Positions 1 through 11,684 of a stretch of DNA of 64,000 nucleotides are shown here, in pieces; position 1 is the stretch's first letter; every line of letters begins with the position of its first letter. Location: positions 157,162,210 to 157,226,209 of the forward strand of contig NC_039359.1 of NCBI RefSeq assembly GCF_003573695.1, in the 5' to 3' direction. The translations under genes were made by a program, and so were the position numbers. The stretch comes from Papaver somniferum. Its lineage: Eukaryota; Streptophyta; Magnoliopsida; Ranunculales; Papaveraceae. Below the pieces are notes generated by a model. It had not been told where the DNA came from. It saw only the letters and a program-made list of their open reading frames with translations, and searched no databases.

Positions 1-1359
1 CCTAAATAACTGAGGATCCTCTAAGTCAATAAGATTTGACTTACATAATTGACCAAAATGAGAGTAGTGATCATTCTTAAGCAAATGTGTCGATTCTAAT
101 TTCCTAAAGCATTTAGGTTTAGTTTCACAACTTAATATTCGACACATTTGGAATATAAACGTTCCCACAGTTGGAAGAAAACTATTTGGTGGGAAAACAA
201 AGTCAATCTGGGGATCATAGCCTGGGAAAACCACATCAGCCAGAGGATGGGTTTCTAACGACTGAACTTCTTCCTGGACATCATTAGGTTCGGGAAAACG
301 AGTATGAAGGTAATCTTGTAAAATTGTCGAGGCAGAGATATCAAGTCCTAAGTGTGGGGACTTTCTGAGAGTTAAAGGTAAGGCACTAGGGAAGTGATAA
401 TCACCCCCAAACTTAGAGTTTTCAGTGTCTCTAGATAGACCTCTAATTATTTCTTGAATTTCCATATCTTCAGAGTCCTTAAAATATTCAAGAGATTCTT
501 CTAAGTTATTATCAGGTAGTGCATCTTTACTCATCTCTACGGGTCTATCTTCTTCTTCCAAGACTATTGTTTCTAAGTCGCTAGACTCTAAAACAGTATT
601 TTCGAAATGAACCCGTTCCTCTAAACCACTATCGGCTTCGTAATCAAAAGGAAAAACTACATCGTCTAAAACGGTGGCATCCCTAATCAAATCCTCGTCC
701 TTTTGAATAGGTGAATAATCATAAAGATTATTTGGATTTGAACTAGAAATAATATAATCACTATACAGCTCAATTGGATTACTAGACTCCTGATCACTAT
801 GCCTACATATTTCAGATTATTCATTACTGCTATCCTCATCATCATAGTACGAAGATGATTGAACCTTATCTAAATAAGTAGTGTATTTTATTCTAACCTC
901 GTCCTCTAAATTAGGCAAATATTCACTATTTACATCAAGGGTAAAATTAGAAACAGTATTTTGGAAATTTAGATCTTTTAGAGAAGTTCTATTCTGGGTC
1001 TCTAACAAAAGCTTTTGGGCCGACTCACATGAATTCCTGACGTAATCTAGGAAATCAGGTAAAGAAAGTTCACTCATTGCATTATTTTCGTCCATAACTA
1101 AGTTATTCATTTCAGCGAACTTACGTGCTTTCTCAGCTAACTTACGTGTCGACTCAAGTAAAGAGGAATTAACAAAATTTTTCTCGTATGACTGATGGTT
1201 GTGAGGATAGTGATTGGGCTTACCATGGTACGAACCATAACTTTGAAAAGTTTGGCGTTCCCAACCACTATTCCCACCATGGTAATAAAACTGATGATGT
1301 CCATATTCAAATTCAGGTCCATATTCATTGTATTGGCTTCTATCATACCAGCTCGACAT
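1..1359 (-). pseudogene. Family A internal ORF, copy 1 (N-terminal about 450 codons, one stop)
   Basis: The ATG is at 1359, giving MSSWYDRSQYNEY. The frame is open to a TAA at 817-819 and then stays open in the same frame for about 270 codons to the window edge, so a single nonsense codon interrupts it. The first 60 residues are rich in Tyr, Asn, His, Ser and Gly. A charged helix-prone stretch follows (KLAEKARKFAEM), then a long acidic region with the block LSRDTENSKFGGDYH that copies 2 and 3 also carry. The part corresponding to the hydrophobic C-terminus of copy 3 lies outside the window. I do not recognise the family; it is not a standard gag or pol domain. Copies 1 and 3 have stops in different places, so each decayed independently. 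Confidence 0.75.
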
Positions 1360-2563
1360 TCTTAATTGCAAGGGAATTCTACACAATCACAAACAAGGCT
1401 GACTCGACCGAATCAAACCTATAAAATCTAGCAAACAAAAAGCATGATGGCTCCATTTAGATTGTTTCTAGACCAGCTTCTATCTTTCGAAAGGGAATTC
1501 GTTGTAATTTGAGCAAACCCCTCTGGAATCAATCCGAGTCAAAGTAAGTTGAATAGAGGCGAGGGAAGCTTAGTAGAACTTTGATACCCAAGGCCTCACC
1601 GCATTAGAAGGCGGCGCAGTCACACATTCAACTTACAGAAACCATCATGAACTTTGAAGTGTGCTTAAAGAGCAACCAATATTTTTCGAACGAGTTTCCT
1701 ATTAAGCTCGTTACCCTATCGGTCTCTTTCTAGTCAAAATTTTAGGCTTAGGGTCGCGCTTGGTTTCGTTTTCCTAAGGCGGGCAAGAAGGGAACGGTGA
1801 TGAAATCCAAACCCTTATTTTGTATTGGCCAGGCCTTGCCCTTTACTAGGAATTTAAAACAACCGTATTGAAGTCCTCAGCATATATTCACCTTAAGGAA
1901 AACAGTAAACCCGCTTTCAGGAAATTCGCGGGTGTTTAGAAGTTTACCTCCCGTACCAGACGGGCGGAGAACCGCTGTAGTCGACTCGGGCCACTGACTC
2001 CGGTGTCAGTGTGCGAACCCGAGGGGCCGAGACGATATAATAATAGTCGTCCTGCCCTGCAAGCAGTTTGTATTTAATTTTTTTTTTTTTTTTTAACCCT
2101 TCCTTAGGGTTTTAAAAATAATATCCAACGTTCAATGTCCGGAAGAAAAAAAAATGTCCAAAAATAAAAGATTACAAAAATAAAAACCTTAATTACAGTT
2201 TCTAAAAAAAAAATTAATAATAAAAAGGTGTTGGAGCCCAGCTTGTTGCTAGGTTACCAACCAAAAGCTTTGTATAATGATTTCCAAAATGGATTTCATA
2301 ATTAATATATGTTAAAAAAAATAAAAAAAATATCTAAAAAATAATAATAATAAAAAACAAAGTCCTTCGTCTTCTTTCCGTTCTTTTTGTTTTAAGCTTT
2401 GCTCCTAGTCTTTATGAAATCGCCAAAAATCTTTGACAACTTCTTCTTCTTTTTTCTTTTCGATCCAAGCCTCAAAACCTGTATCACATAGACAAATACC
2501 CAAAGAACGTAAAAAAGAACAAAGGAAAATAAATCTAAAAAAAAATTCTACCTAAACACAATT
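1360..2563 (-). other. Untranslated leader of family A copy 1
   Basis: Non-coding leader between the primer site and the ORF. It matches the leader of copy 3 (48420-49455, opposite strand) and most of that of copy 2 (26953-27598). It includes a T-run at about 2078-2094 and A-rich stretches around 2140-2350. No coding region is supported here. Confidence 0.6.
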
Positions 2564-2583
2564 CCACGTCGGCAGCGCCAAAA
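2564..2583 (-). other. Primer-binding-site-like sequence, family A copy 1
   Basis: On the minus strand the LTR ends in ...AATCA and is followed by TTTTGGCGCTGCCGACG. Copy 3 has TTTTTGGCGCCGCCGACG in the same place (48400). This resembles the TGGCGCCGTTGCCGG site (tRNA-Asp type) of many plant Ty3 elements but is not identical, so the priming tRNA is uncertain. Confidence 0.55.
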
Positions 2584-4152
2584 TGATTAAGATTTTTGAT
2601 TGTGATTGTAGTAGTTAGGCTTCGTTTCGGACTTGTGAAGGAAATGGAATTTTTAGATTTAGTAAAATTATATATACAAAAATATTAACAATGGGTGCGA
2701 GAGGTAACCAAGACAGTAGATTCCACTATTATGCAAAATTGAATGATAAATATTTCAAAACTCTATTCAATTCGTGAGTCCTCTTTTATCTTTAATTCAC
2801 TATCAATCATACAGATTCTCAAACATTATTTGTAAACCTTAAGCATAGATTATCAAGAGATTAAACCAAGCATAACCTATCAAACTGAATAACAAATAAT
2901 TAAGACAATCATTCAAATAATTTAAAACTCTGCAAAAGCAGCGATTAGGTGAATTATATAATTAAATGAAATAGTTACCCATTTATGTTGCGTGAATAGC
3001 TTCCTCCATTGCCTTGGTTACGAGAGAATTAACTCATCATAGTAAAAATGCTCTCAAAATAATTTATTATGGCTCAAAAATGGTTTACAAATGATGAGAA
3101 TATGAGAAATACAATAAAACCGGGTTTGTAACAATTAAATTTGTTACAAACCAGAGAACTACGACCCTCAGTGACAAAATAAGACTGCTGCCTTTGTGTC
3201 GCAAACCCTGTAGCAAATAAGTCTGCCTGATGTACGACCTACAGGTGTGAGTCGTTATTACTGTAGAAAAACGACTGTTGGTGCAGGTCCGTTCTTCGTG
3301 TTCTTCATGTTCATCATCAGCAGCAGCAGAAACCGAGTTTGGGAAAACTCGAATTTCTTCTTCTATGGCTCTCCTCAGCCCCCCAGACTCTCGACACCCT
3401 CTCTACTCAACCCCAGCAACCTATTTTTAGCCAACGGACCCATCGAATCTCGCTCATTCACTCCATATAATTCTCCTTAACTCGGCAGTAAAGAAAATAT
3501 TTCTTGGAATATTTTCTTTCCTGTTTCATCTTCTCACGCGTTTTCAAGCCTCCAAATTACCATATTTAACTCCTTCACGCTCCAACAGGTTGTGAGGGTC
3601 TTCCATGCACGCACAAAACACGTTGAATCTTATCCAAATCACGTGAAACCCGTGATATACACGAACTGCCCTGTTTTCATCCCGTGAATTGTTTAGATGA
3701 TTCTAGCCAATTCTGGTCGAACCAAACGCCCACAGTGTGTTTAATAGGCCATATCACAACTATCTACCAAAAATCAGCCATTGAATCTCCCTAGAACACG
3801 TTCAACAATTCGATCAAAAATTTGCAGAAGTGTTCTCCATTTTCCCGCCTAAAACAAAATTCAAATGGAGAAGATGACCTCCCCCTAATCCTGTACTGGG
3901 GTGCGAATAGCAGATGCCTTTTGGGGTGCCATGGGGTTCCCCTTGGTAATTGAGGTGCCCCTTATCCAACGGTGAGAGTCCGAATAACGCGAGTCCTCCG
4001 GGGCTTTTACCAACTTTTTGAGACGAATTTTCCAAAAAATGTTTATTTTCCAAAGGTGCCTACAAACACATAAAACACCAAAATTAGTACAAACTCGAGT
4101 GCCAACAATATATAGTATTGAGATCAAATTAAACACAAAAATGTGTCTATCA
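2584..4152 (-). repeat. 5' LTR of family A copy 1 (about 1,569 bp)
   Basis: On the minus strand it begins TGATAGACACA at 4152 and ends CA at 2584, next to the primer site. It aligns along most of its length with the LTR at 46809-48399. The two LTRs of copy 2 are shorter (about 1.1 kb) and diverge in the middle, so this LTR belongs to a longer-LTR subfamily. Confidence 0.8.
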
Positions 4153-4660
4153 ATAAGTTCATAAACCCACATATTGCTTTAACTAAGCTATCACAAACAG
4201 GTACTGTTCGAGAAATTATCTCTGAGTTTGAGAAGTTATTAAATTTTGTGGATGACCTGCCAACTCAATACCTTGTTGATCTATTTATTGCTGCGTTGCG
4301 ACCTGATATTGGCATTGAGCTTGTTTGAACCAAAATCCTTATCTGAGGTTTTCAAAAAAGCTATACAACATGAGGATAATATAGTAGCAGCTCTTCTTTT
4401 TCAAAACCCTTTCGTGTAAACCAAACTCGGACGCAGTAGCTACAAACTCACAACCACGTAAAAGAACATTTCCTCATGGAGCTAAGAGGTTATCTTGGGA
4501 AGAACAAAAAGAAAGGAGAGACAAGGGCCTTTGTTTCAACTGTGATGATTATTACAAACCGGGACATTATGTGTCAAGCCAAGATTACTAATCTTAGATA
4601 TGGCTCCTAATGATGATCAACAGTATGATGAAGAAATTCAACCTGTACCTCCTGACAATT
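4153..4660 (+). pseudogene. gag remnant of the chromovirus
   Basis: The frame at about 4150-4328 reads ALTKLSQTGTVREIISEFEK and continues to LFIAALRPDI, which matches the C-terminal half of plant Ty3 gag. It breaks at a stop near 4328. A degenerate zinc knuckle follows in another frame at about 4530-4590 (CFNC...GHY), in which the last cysteine is gone. The 5' part of gag is cut off by the family A insertion. Confidence 0.75.
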
Positions 4661-4707
4661 CGGCCATACAACAATAACAAGACCTTCAAATTTCTCTAAA
4701 CTCATTA

Positions 4708-5697
4708 ATGGGTTCTGCTTTTCCAAATACCATGCGCATTCAAGGTTATATCAAGGCTAAGCCGCTCACTATCCTCATTGATTCTGGAGATACTCACAAT
4801 TTCCTACATCCAGTAGTTGCAAAACAATGTGGTTACCAGATTGAATCCCACTCTTCATTATGTGTAACAGTAGGCGATGGAGGGAAATTGCATACTCATG
4901 GTTCATGCTTAAACGTACCAGTTAAGATACAAAATTATGTTTTTCTGGTTGATTTTCATCTCCTTGATATCAGTGGCTGTGATGCGGTATTGGGTGTTCA
5001 ATGGTTGCGTACTCTGGGAACAATATCTTGGGGTTTTACAAAGTTGACAATGAAGTTCACAATCAATGAAGAAGTTATCATTTTACATAGAAATAATTTC
5101 TCTTCTGTGATGCATATGGATGCTTCTCCCATGCAACGTATATTAAATACGGAAACTTATGGTTTTCTTCTTCAGCTGTGCTCAGTTAATGATGATATTA
5201 CTCCAACTTTAGTTGTGCCACCGGAGATTCAACCCTTGTTGTATGAATATGCAGATATTTTCAAAGTTCCACGTATTCTTTCACCTGAACGTTTGCATGA
5301 TTATCATATTCCACTACTCCCTGGTTCTACTCCAGTCAATGTGAGACCATATCGTTATCCACATTTTCAAAAGGATGAAATAGAAAAAATTGTGACAGAA
5401 TTACAACAAGCTGGTTTCATTAGACCAAGCTCTAGTCCTTATTCATCTCCCATTTTAATAGTTCGCAAAAAAGATTGTTCTTGGAGGATGTATGTGGATT
5501 ATCGAGCTTTAAACAAGCTTACTATCAAAGATAGATTTCCCATTCCAATGGTGGATTAATTGTTGGATGAATTACATGGAAAAACCATTTTTTATAAGAT
5601 GGATTTTCGTTTTGGTTATCATCAACTTCGACTACATGCTCCTGACATTCCAAAGACGGCTTTTCGAACTCATGATAGTCAGTACTAATTTCTTGTA
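4708..5697 (+). pseudogene. Ty3 protease and N-terminal reverse transcriptase
   Basis: The frame 4708-5559 encodes a retropepsin-like protease with active-site ILIDSGDTHNFLHP (usual form DSGSTHNF; the Asp-Ser-Gly is intact). The start of the reverse transcriptase follows: GFIRPSSSPYSSPILIVRKK, then WRMYVDYRALNKLTIKDRFPIP. A TAA at 5557 interrupts it. The frame then continues through the [16 protein letters not shown] region to another stop just before 5698. The ATG at 4708 is only where the frame opens; this was part of a gag-pol polyprotein. Confidence 0.85.
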
Positions 5698-6933
5698 ATG
5701 CCTTTTGGTATTTCAAACGCACCAGCAACTTTTCAGAGCTTCATGCATCATATTTTCAGGCCTTACTTACGCAGGTTCGTGCTTGTTTCCTTTGAAAATA
5801 TATTAATTTATAGTGACAACCTTGAAGACCATATCAAGCACTTATCTTTGGTGTTCGACATTATCCGCACTAATAAGTTGTTTGTTAAAGATTCAAAGTG
5901 TGCTTTTGCTCAAAGCTCAATTGGATATTTGGGACATGTTATCTCGTCTGACGGAGTTTCAGTAGAGAATGAAAAAATTCAATGTATTTTGTCATGGCCA
6001 ATTCCTACCACAGTTAAGGCTTTGCGTGGATTTTTGGGTTTAGCTGGTTATTATCGGAAATTTGTTAAGGATTTTGGAAAAATAAGTGCACCATTACATC
6101 AATTACTCAAGAAAGATGTTTTTGTGTGGACTGAAAAAGCTACTGCGGCTTTCAAACAACTTCAACAAGCTTTAACTTCAACACCAGTTTTAATACTTCC
6201 AGATTTCTCTAAAGAATTTGTGTTAGAATGTGATGCTTATGGAAATGGATTAGGTGTTGTTCTGATGCAATCCAATAGACCAATTGTATACTACAATAAG
6301 CCTTTGTCTGGTAAGAATTTGAATCACTCTATCTATGATAAAGAGATGCTTGTTGTTGTTTCTGCAGTTCAAAAATGGCTCCCATATTTACTGGGGAGAC
6401 ATTTTAAAATCTATACAGATCATAGAAGCTTAAAGTATTTTTTGGATCAGAAACTATCTTCTATGGAGCAACAAAAGTGGTTATCCAAATTATTGGGATA
6501 TGACTATGAGATAATTTTCCGTAAAGGAAAAGAGAATATTGATGCTGATGCTTTATCACGTCTTCATGGATCTGTTTTTCTACTCTCTGCGCCAATTTTT
6601 TCTGGTATTTCTAACATTATCAAAGAGTGTCATGAAGATACAGAATTGGGGATTCTTATTCAACAGTTACGTGCCAATGTTTTTTCTAAGTTACATTATT
6701 CATATGAGAATGGAGTATTGTGTTACAAAGGAAGAATTGTCGTGCCATCTTCTTCTAATTGGTGCACTAATCTATTAGAGGAGTTCAATTCAAATCCTGT
6801 TGGTGGACATTTTGGATTTTTACGCACCTACAAACGTCTCCAACAAAAATTTTATTGGAAAGGTATGAAGAAACAGGTTAAGTTTTTATCTCCCATTGTG
6901 ATATTTGACAACGTAACAAATCTGAAGTTGTAG
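5698..6933 (+). pseudogene. Ty3 reverse transcriptase (C-terminal), RNase H and integrase N-terminus
   Basis: The frame is 411 residues. It opens with MPFGISNAPATFQSFMHHIF, the palm motif before the catalytic box. The box itself reads VSFENILIYS where V(F/Y)xDDILIYS is expected, so both catalytic aspartates are replaced and the enzyme would be inactive. The thumb (GFLGLAGYYRKFVKDFG) and RNase H (LECDAYGNGLGVVL, YTDHRSLKYF, DADALSRL) follow. The integrase zinc-binding region begins with GGHFGFLRTYKRLQQKFYWKG. A frameshift near 6880 takes the frame off the H2C2 cysteines, which are still readable in another frame (HCDI stop QRNKSE). Confidence 0.9.
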
Positions 6934-7410
6934 CTCCTCTAGGTTTCTTAAGTCCTTTGCCAATACCTGCTGATATTTGGCTAGATATTTCAATGGATTT
7001 TGTGGATGGGTTTCCACCTTCTCATAGGAAGAATTCTATTCTAGTTTTGGTCGATAGATTGTCCAAATATGCGCATTTTATTTCCCTCACATATCCTTAT
7101 TCTGCGAGCTAAATTGGTAATATTTTTGTTTGCGAAATTGTTCGACTGCATGGCATGCCAAGAAGTATTGTAAGTGATCGTGATCCCATATTCATGAGCA
7201 ATTTTTGGGAGGCATTTATTACTCTGTAGGGTACAAAATTATGTCGAAGTTCAGCTTATCATCCACAATCAGATGGACAAACAGAAGTTACAAATCGAAC
7301 TTTGGAATGTTATTTAAGATGCTTTATCTGGTACAAAACCTAGTGATTGGTTCAACTGGTTACCATGGGCAGAATGGTGGTATAATACAAGTTTTCACTC
7401 TGCAATTCAG
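6934..7410 (+). pseudogene. Ty3 integrase catalytic core, frameshifted
   Basis: Across two frames the core can be read as [50 protein letters not shown] and [18 protein letters not shown]. These carry the three acidic residues of the DDE triad. Stops occur near 7111 and 7228, and a break follows near 7320. The core is recognisable but non-functional. Confidence 0.8.
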
Positions 7411-8021
7411 ATGACTCCTTACCAAGCAGTTTATAGTCGTTCTCCACCAACGATATCATCTTATTTACCAGGTTCTACTTCCGTCAATGCTGTTGATTCT
7501 ATTTTACAAGCACGAGATCACACTTTGAAGCTTTTGAAGTCACACTTACAAGCTGCTCAATTACGGATGAAAACATATACTGATTCCAATCGTATTGAGA
7601 GAGTTTTTGCAGTTAATGATATGGTTTTTCTTAGACTACAGCCATATAGACAAACCACAGTTGCTACTCAAGCTTATTCAAAGCTTTCTCCTAAATTTTA
7701 TGGACCTTTTCGAGTAATAGAAAAGATTGGGACTGTGGCTTATAAACTGGAATTACCCACTACAAGTCGTATTCACCCTGTGTTTCATGTTTCACAGTTG
7801 AAACTCCAACTTGGTTCTTCTGCAGTTGTGAATGCAAATTTACCTATCACAGTGGATTATGATAAATGGAAACCGGATAAAATTTTGGCTCGCAGGATGT
7901 TCAAAAGAGGCAATCATGCAGGAACTAAATGATTAGTTTAATGGAAAGATCATCCAAAGGAAGAAGCAACATGGGAGGATGCTGATGAATTACTCTTGCG
8001 TTTTCCAGAATTTGATGCTTG
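7411..8021 (+). pseudogene. Ty3 integrase C-terminus and chromodomain-like tail
   Basis: The frame 7411-7932 starts MTPYQAVYSRSPPTI and continues with the GPFRVIEKIGTVAYKLELP and HPVFHVSQLK motifs of the Ty3 integrase C-terminal region. After the stop at 7932 the tail reads WKDHPKEEATWEDADELL, then FPEF and TGA at about 8021. This WK...ATWED...FP pattern is the chromodomain-like end of chromoviruses. Confidence 0.85.
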
Positions 8022-8051
8022 AGGACAAACATGTTTTCCAGCAGGGTGGGA

Positions 8052-8359
8052 TGTTGCGACGCCAACTCCTTAAGTTCTCTAGTTTCCTTATTTATCTATG
8101 TTAGCTTATTAATCAGTTTCCTAGTTTTGGTAGACTTCTTTTATTAGTTAAACTCGTTAAGTTAATTGCTTGTTAGTTAAGATTGCTGGGCTGTAAGTAC
8201 TTTTACTTGAGTCTGTGAACGACATTCAATTAACATAAATCAAGTTTTTATTTGTGTTCTTCATAACAGAGATGATTAATCCCTGTAAAAAGAATTTTTA
8301 TCTTAAGATTCTAATTAATTTGTATTCTTTAAAAGTTGTTTTGGTTTAGAACCCTAACA
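8052..8359 (+). repeat. 3' LTR of the chromovirus (about 308 bp)
   Basis: It starts TGTTGCGACGCC just after a purine-rich tract (GCAGGGTGGGA) and probably ends at ...ACCCTAACA. The partner LTR is absent, so the right boundary is inferred from the TG...CA rule only. Confidence 0.6.
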
Positions 8360-8589
8360 CCATACGAGTTTACGTCATAATCAGTGGAGGGGCCGACGGA
8401 GTAAGAAAAGGGGGACAAAGTGATCAATTTTAAAAGTAAGTGAATTTATTACTCTACCTGTGTATGCATGTTCTACCGACTGCCCTTGTACAACGGTGGA
8501 TAGAAGGACACGACAGAGAAGTGTAGCTTTCGGAAAGGCGTGTCGGAGACGAAAATGCTCTACCCGGATGAATTTAATTACTGTTGGCT
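8360..8589. other. Unassigned spacer
   Basis: Between the chromovirus LTR and the first direct repeat. A minus-strand open frame crosses it but has no recognisable similarity. No feature is supported. Confidence 0.4.
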
Positions 8590-8940
8590 GATTAATGCTA
8601 CACACAGTACTGAAAAGACGAGTTAAATCGGAGTCGGTGTAGGTTTGATGAACTAAGAAAGAAAATGCGCCTTCTTTAATGACACAACTATAGTACATAT
8701 TGTACAACTCAACAACTACTACAACCATGAAATGGATACGGATAAGAAGACGGATATCGAGCTCTCAAAAAGGCGTGTGTGTAATGTGTATGCAAGAGTA
8801 AGACTAGTTTCTAGTAAAGATTTTAGTTTAGAAAGTTCAAGTTGACCGCCGATTAATTCACTTGACATATGGTACTACTGCTCAAGGTGTCATTTTTGGA
8901 ATCTTAATCAGACGATTAAGCTCTAGTTTTGATTTTGTCA
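8590..8940 (+). repeat. Direct repeat, left copy (partner at 10590-11000)
   Basis: Diverged copy of the block at 10590-11000 in the same orientation. Shared landmarks in order: GTCGGTGTAGG, CAACAACTACT, AAGGCGTGT, CGATTAAT..ACTTGACATATG, CTTAATCAGA and GATTAAGCTCTAG. The two copies lie on either side of the LINE fragment. Confidence 0.65.
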
Positions 8941-9001
8941 ATTTTCATCACTCAAGCTTCTTCATGTTTTTGAGTAGGTGGTTTAGCCGAGAATTTAGAT
9001 T

Positions 9002-10310
9002 TTGATCACATGTGATATTTGGCTTATGATTTTTATTGTACGAAAATTCACATTTAAATCCGTGTATGATAAACAAACTGAAGACAAATATGCTGGAGAT
9101 ATTCTTACATCTCCTTGGAGAGAGATTTGGAAACTTGATACCAACCCAACTATCCAACTCTTCATATGGAAATGTGCTCATGGCATTTTACCAACTAATG
9201 CCAAGTCTGCAAGCATCCTAACTTATATTGATCCCATATGCTTTATCTGCAAGAATGCTAATGAAGATATTACTCATGTTCTCCAAACCTGTCATGCTGC
9301 TTCAGATGTGTGGAGGAATCTCTTTGGGGAAAATCACAAACTATTTACTAATCACAGATCCTTCCATGATTGGCTTAATAGCTGGTTTGTTCCAAACAAC
9401 ACCACAACAACCTGGAATCCATCCTATGCTACTATATGTTGGTTCATCTGGAAATCTAGATATGACAAAATCTTCAGGAATATTGATCCCAATGTTGAGT
9501 CTACTGCATTGAAGATCACTCAACATCTTTGCTCTCATGACAGGGTTATAAATAAACCTTGCCATATCTTTAACAATGTGTACTACAATACAAACAGTAC
9601 TGAGGAATCCTGGAGTACTTACTCCAGAAGAATACAACCTCAAGACAAATTTGGAATCACTATTAGCATTCATATTTTGGAAGTGACCAATAATTTGGCT
9701 AATGGTGATACATTTCGGTACACTAACTTTGCTTTGATGACTTTCTCCTTTTCAGGACAATGTATGGGAGCAAGGAATGTCAAAGACCCAGCAACTGGAC
9801 TCAGCAGAACAAGCAGAGCCAGCAGAGGAGTCAATTAGCACTGTCCTGGGGTAAAGAGATGACTAAAACCAACATAAACTATGAAGCAGAAGAAGAGGAT
9901 CTTCTACAAGCCATTTACACAGCTTACAAACTTGCAGTCTATCAGAGATTTCAGGGGAATTCTAACACTGAAGATAGGAGTAATTGATTTCGTTTTGGGA
10001 AGCCTCACCAAATTAGACACTCAACAACATAACAATGCTGTTAAACTAGCTAGGATCACTAAATCTTCTATAAACTTTCAGAACATGAACTGGAAAGGAA
10101 ACAACCTGAGGCTATTTCGGCAAGCCATTCAGTCTAGGTCAAACACTAATATTCAGGATTACTGTAATAATTCCCCTACTCTAGCTAGGAATCCGCTTGG
10201 TGCTTGCCTTAGCCCAACTGATTCCCAAACTCATGGTGTTATTTTGGAACGTATGGTTCTTTCAGGAACTGTTTCTATCAATTTATTATAAAAAAAATAA
10301 AAAAAAAATT
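9002..10310 (+). pseudogene. Non-LTR retrotransposon (LINE) 3' fragment: zf-RVT and RNase H
   Basis: The frame 9002-9838 encodes the zinc-binding domain found after LINE-type reverse transcriptases: WREIWKLDTNPTIQLFIWKC, then CFICKNANEDITHVLQTC (C-x2-C...H...C). The RNase H-like domain continues through frameshifts (LALSWGKEM and NINYEAEEEDLLQAI at about 9840-9915; DFRGIL and NNAVKLARITK at about 9947-10065). The frame ends at 10291, followed by an A-rich tract, the usual 3' end of a LINE. The reverse transcriptase is absent, so this is a 5'-truncated copy. The ATG at 9002 is not a genuine start. Confidence 0.8.
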
Positions 10311-10589
10311 TCTAACCGGAAAAAATTTGAGATGTATGAAGCAAATCCGCTTCTGACTTATGATATCTTCACGATTAGAAATCAGAAACAGAAGTCAGAA
10401 ACAAAATTATTTTGCTTCACAAAAAACGGACTTTTCTGTTTGTAGAAATCATTCTGAAATTATTGTGAAATTGATTTCTGATTTTTTAACCTCCGGAAAC
10501 CGAAAAATAACCGTGTATCCAAATGCACTTGGACAATGTAGAAAAAATGACTTGCACTGGGTCAATTGCCTTTAAAGCCACACGCAGTT
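10311..10589. other. Unassigned AT-rich spacer
   Basis: Lies between the LINE A-tract and the second direct repeat. Short open frames only; nothing recognised. Confidence 0.4.
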
Positions 10590-11000
10590 TAAAAGTGGGA
10601 GTTTACATCTTTGTCGGTGTAGGGTTGATGAAGTAAGTAGTGGGGCAAAAATAATAATAAAAATTACACTACTAGTACATACTCCTCCAAAAACTACTGC
10701 AGTCAGCCACCGCGAAATGGATAAGATGACAAATACTCATTTTAATTACACGTACATATTGTCCAACAACTACTGCAGTCTACCACCGTGAAAGATAAGA
10801 TGACAGATATTTTTCTCTCGGAGGAAGGCGTGTTAGCGTGTGTGTATGTGAGAATAAGACCGGATTTTAGTGAGATCAAACAAGTTGACTGTCGATTAAT
10901 CTACTTGACATATGCTAATACTGCTCGTCAACATGTCGTCGGTAGACTCTTAATCAGAGGATTAAGCTCTAGGTTTCATTTTTGTCCATTTGTATCAATC
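10590..11000 (+). repeat. Direct repeat, right copy, with an internal duplication
   Basis: Partner of 8590-8940. It contains its own tandem duplication of about 75 bp: blocks at about 10675-10740 and 10748-10815 share ACTACTGCAGTC, CACCG and GATAAGATGACA. It ends about 650 bp upstream of the IQM TATA box, so both copies may come from the old upstream region of that gene. Confidence 0.6.
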
Positions 11001-11653
11001 CGGTTTCCTTACGTAAAACCCACGTACGTATCTGGTTTAGTCTATGGATTAAAACATTTTGACTCACCACCACCTGTGAAACTACTTGACATGCATACGG
11101 TTGAAACCAAAACGGCAAAACCAAAACCAAAATCGATAGTCTTTATGTTCGTCTGAAAAATCGGATAAAATTGAATACAGAGAAGATTCCTACTAATCCG
11201 ATTTTGATTTTGATTAAGCGCCCCCAACAAACAGTACCAAATCTAATTAAAATGAGTATTAAATAATGTCATAAATTGTGACTCAAACAGTCCCCACAAC
11301 TCTTTTTGACCGCCCATATGTTCCCTCCTTCTTGCTAATTTCTTTACTGTCTGTCCATCAAGAACACCACCACCCATTTCATCAAACAAATATCTTTATT
11401 TGATTACTCAAATCTTTGTGTGGAAGCAGTGAACTGTATCTTCAAATTCCAAAGTCTCAAACCCTCGTGTGTAGAAATTCTTGTAATATGAAACCCACTA
11501 CTCATTTTCGTTTTAGTTTTCCACAGAGAAAAGTATAGTATCCCACGTCACTCGTGTGCAAACATTATTCTCACTGTCTGAAACTTCTCGTCACTTTCAT
11601 ATTCATTTGTTTTCTTTATTTATTCAATTCTAAAATATTGATTCTAAAATTGA
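11001..11653 (+). other. Upstream region of the IQM gene
   Basis: AT-rich non-coding DNA before the TATA box, with a pyrimidine-rich stretch near 11320-11390. No transposon was recognised in it, so it probably holds the proximal promoter. No specific factor site is claimed. Confidence 0.4.
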
Positions 11654-11661
11654 TATAAATA
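11654..11661 (+). promoter_or_regulatory. Candidate TATA box of the IQM gene
   Basis: TATAAATA in an AT-rich context. Transcription would start at about 11685-11695. It lies 587 bp before the ATG, leaving room for a leader with an intron. Confidence 0.5.
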
Positions 11662-11684
11662 GAATAGAATATCTGATGGTTTAG

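Larger units (their letters stand above)
1..4152 (-). mobile_element. Family A LTR retrotransposon, copy 1 (left part outside window)
   Basis: The element reads leftwards: 5' LTR (2584-4152), a primer-binding-site-like sequence, a leader of about 1.2 kb, then a long reading frame that runs off the window at base 1. Copies 2 (23112-29341) and 3 (46809-52731) share the same order of parts and the same protein. The LTR begins TGATAGACACA. It is inserted in the gag gene of a chromovirus, whose sequence resumes at 4153. No gag, protease or reverse transcriptase is visible in the part present, so it is probably non-autonomous. The target duplication cannot be checked because the other end is outside the window. 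Confidence 0.85.
4153..8359 (+). mobile_element. Degenerate Ty3/gypsy chromovirus, 5' end lost
   Basis: Order of parts: gag remnant, protease, reverse transcriptase, RNase H, integrase, chromodomain-like C-terminus, 3' LTR. This is the Ty3 order, and the chromodomain-like tail points to a chromovirus. The 5' LTR, primer site and start of gag are absent because family A copy 1 sits at 4152; they may lie left of the window. Several stops and frameshifts and a mutated catalytic motif make it dead. Confidence 0.9.
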
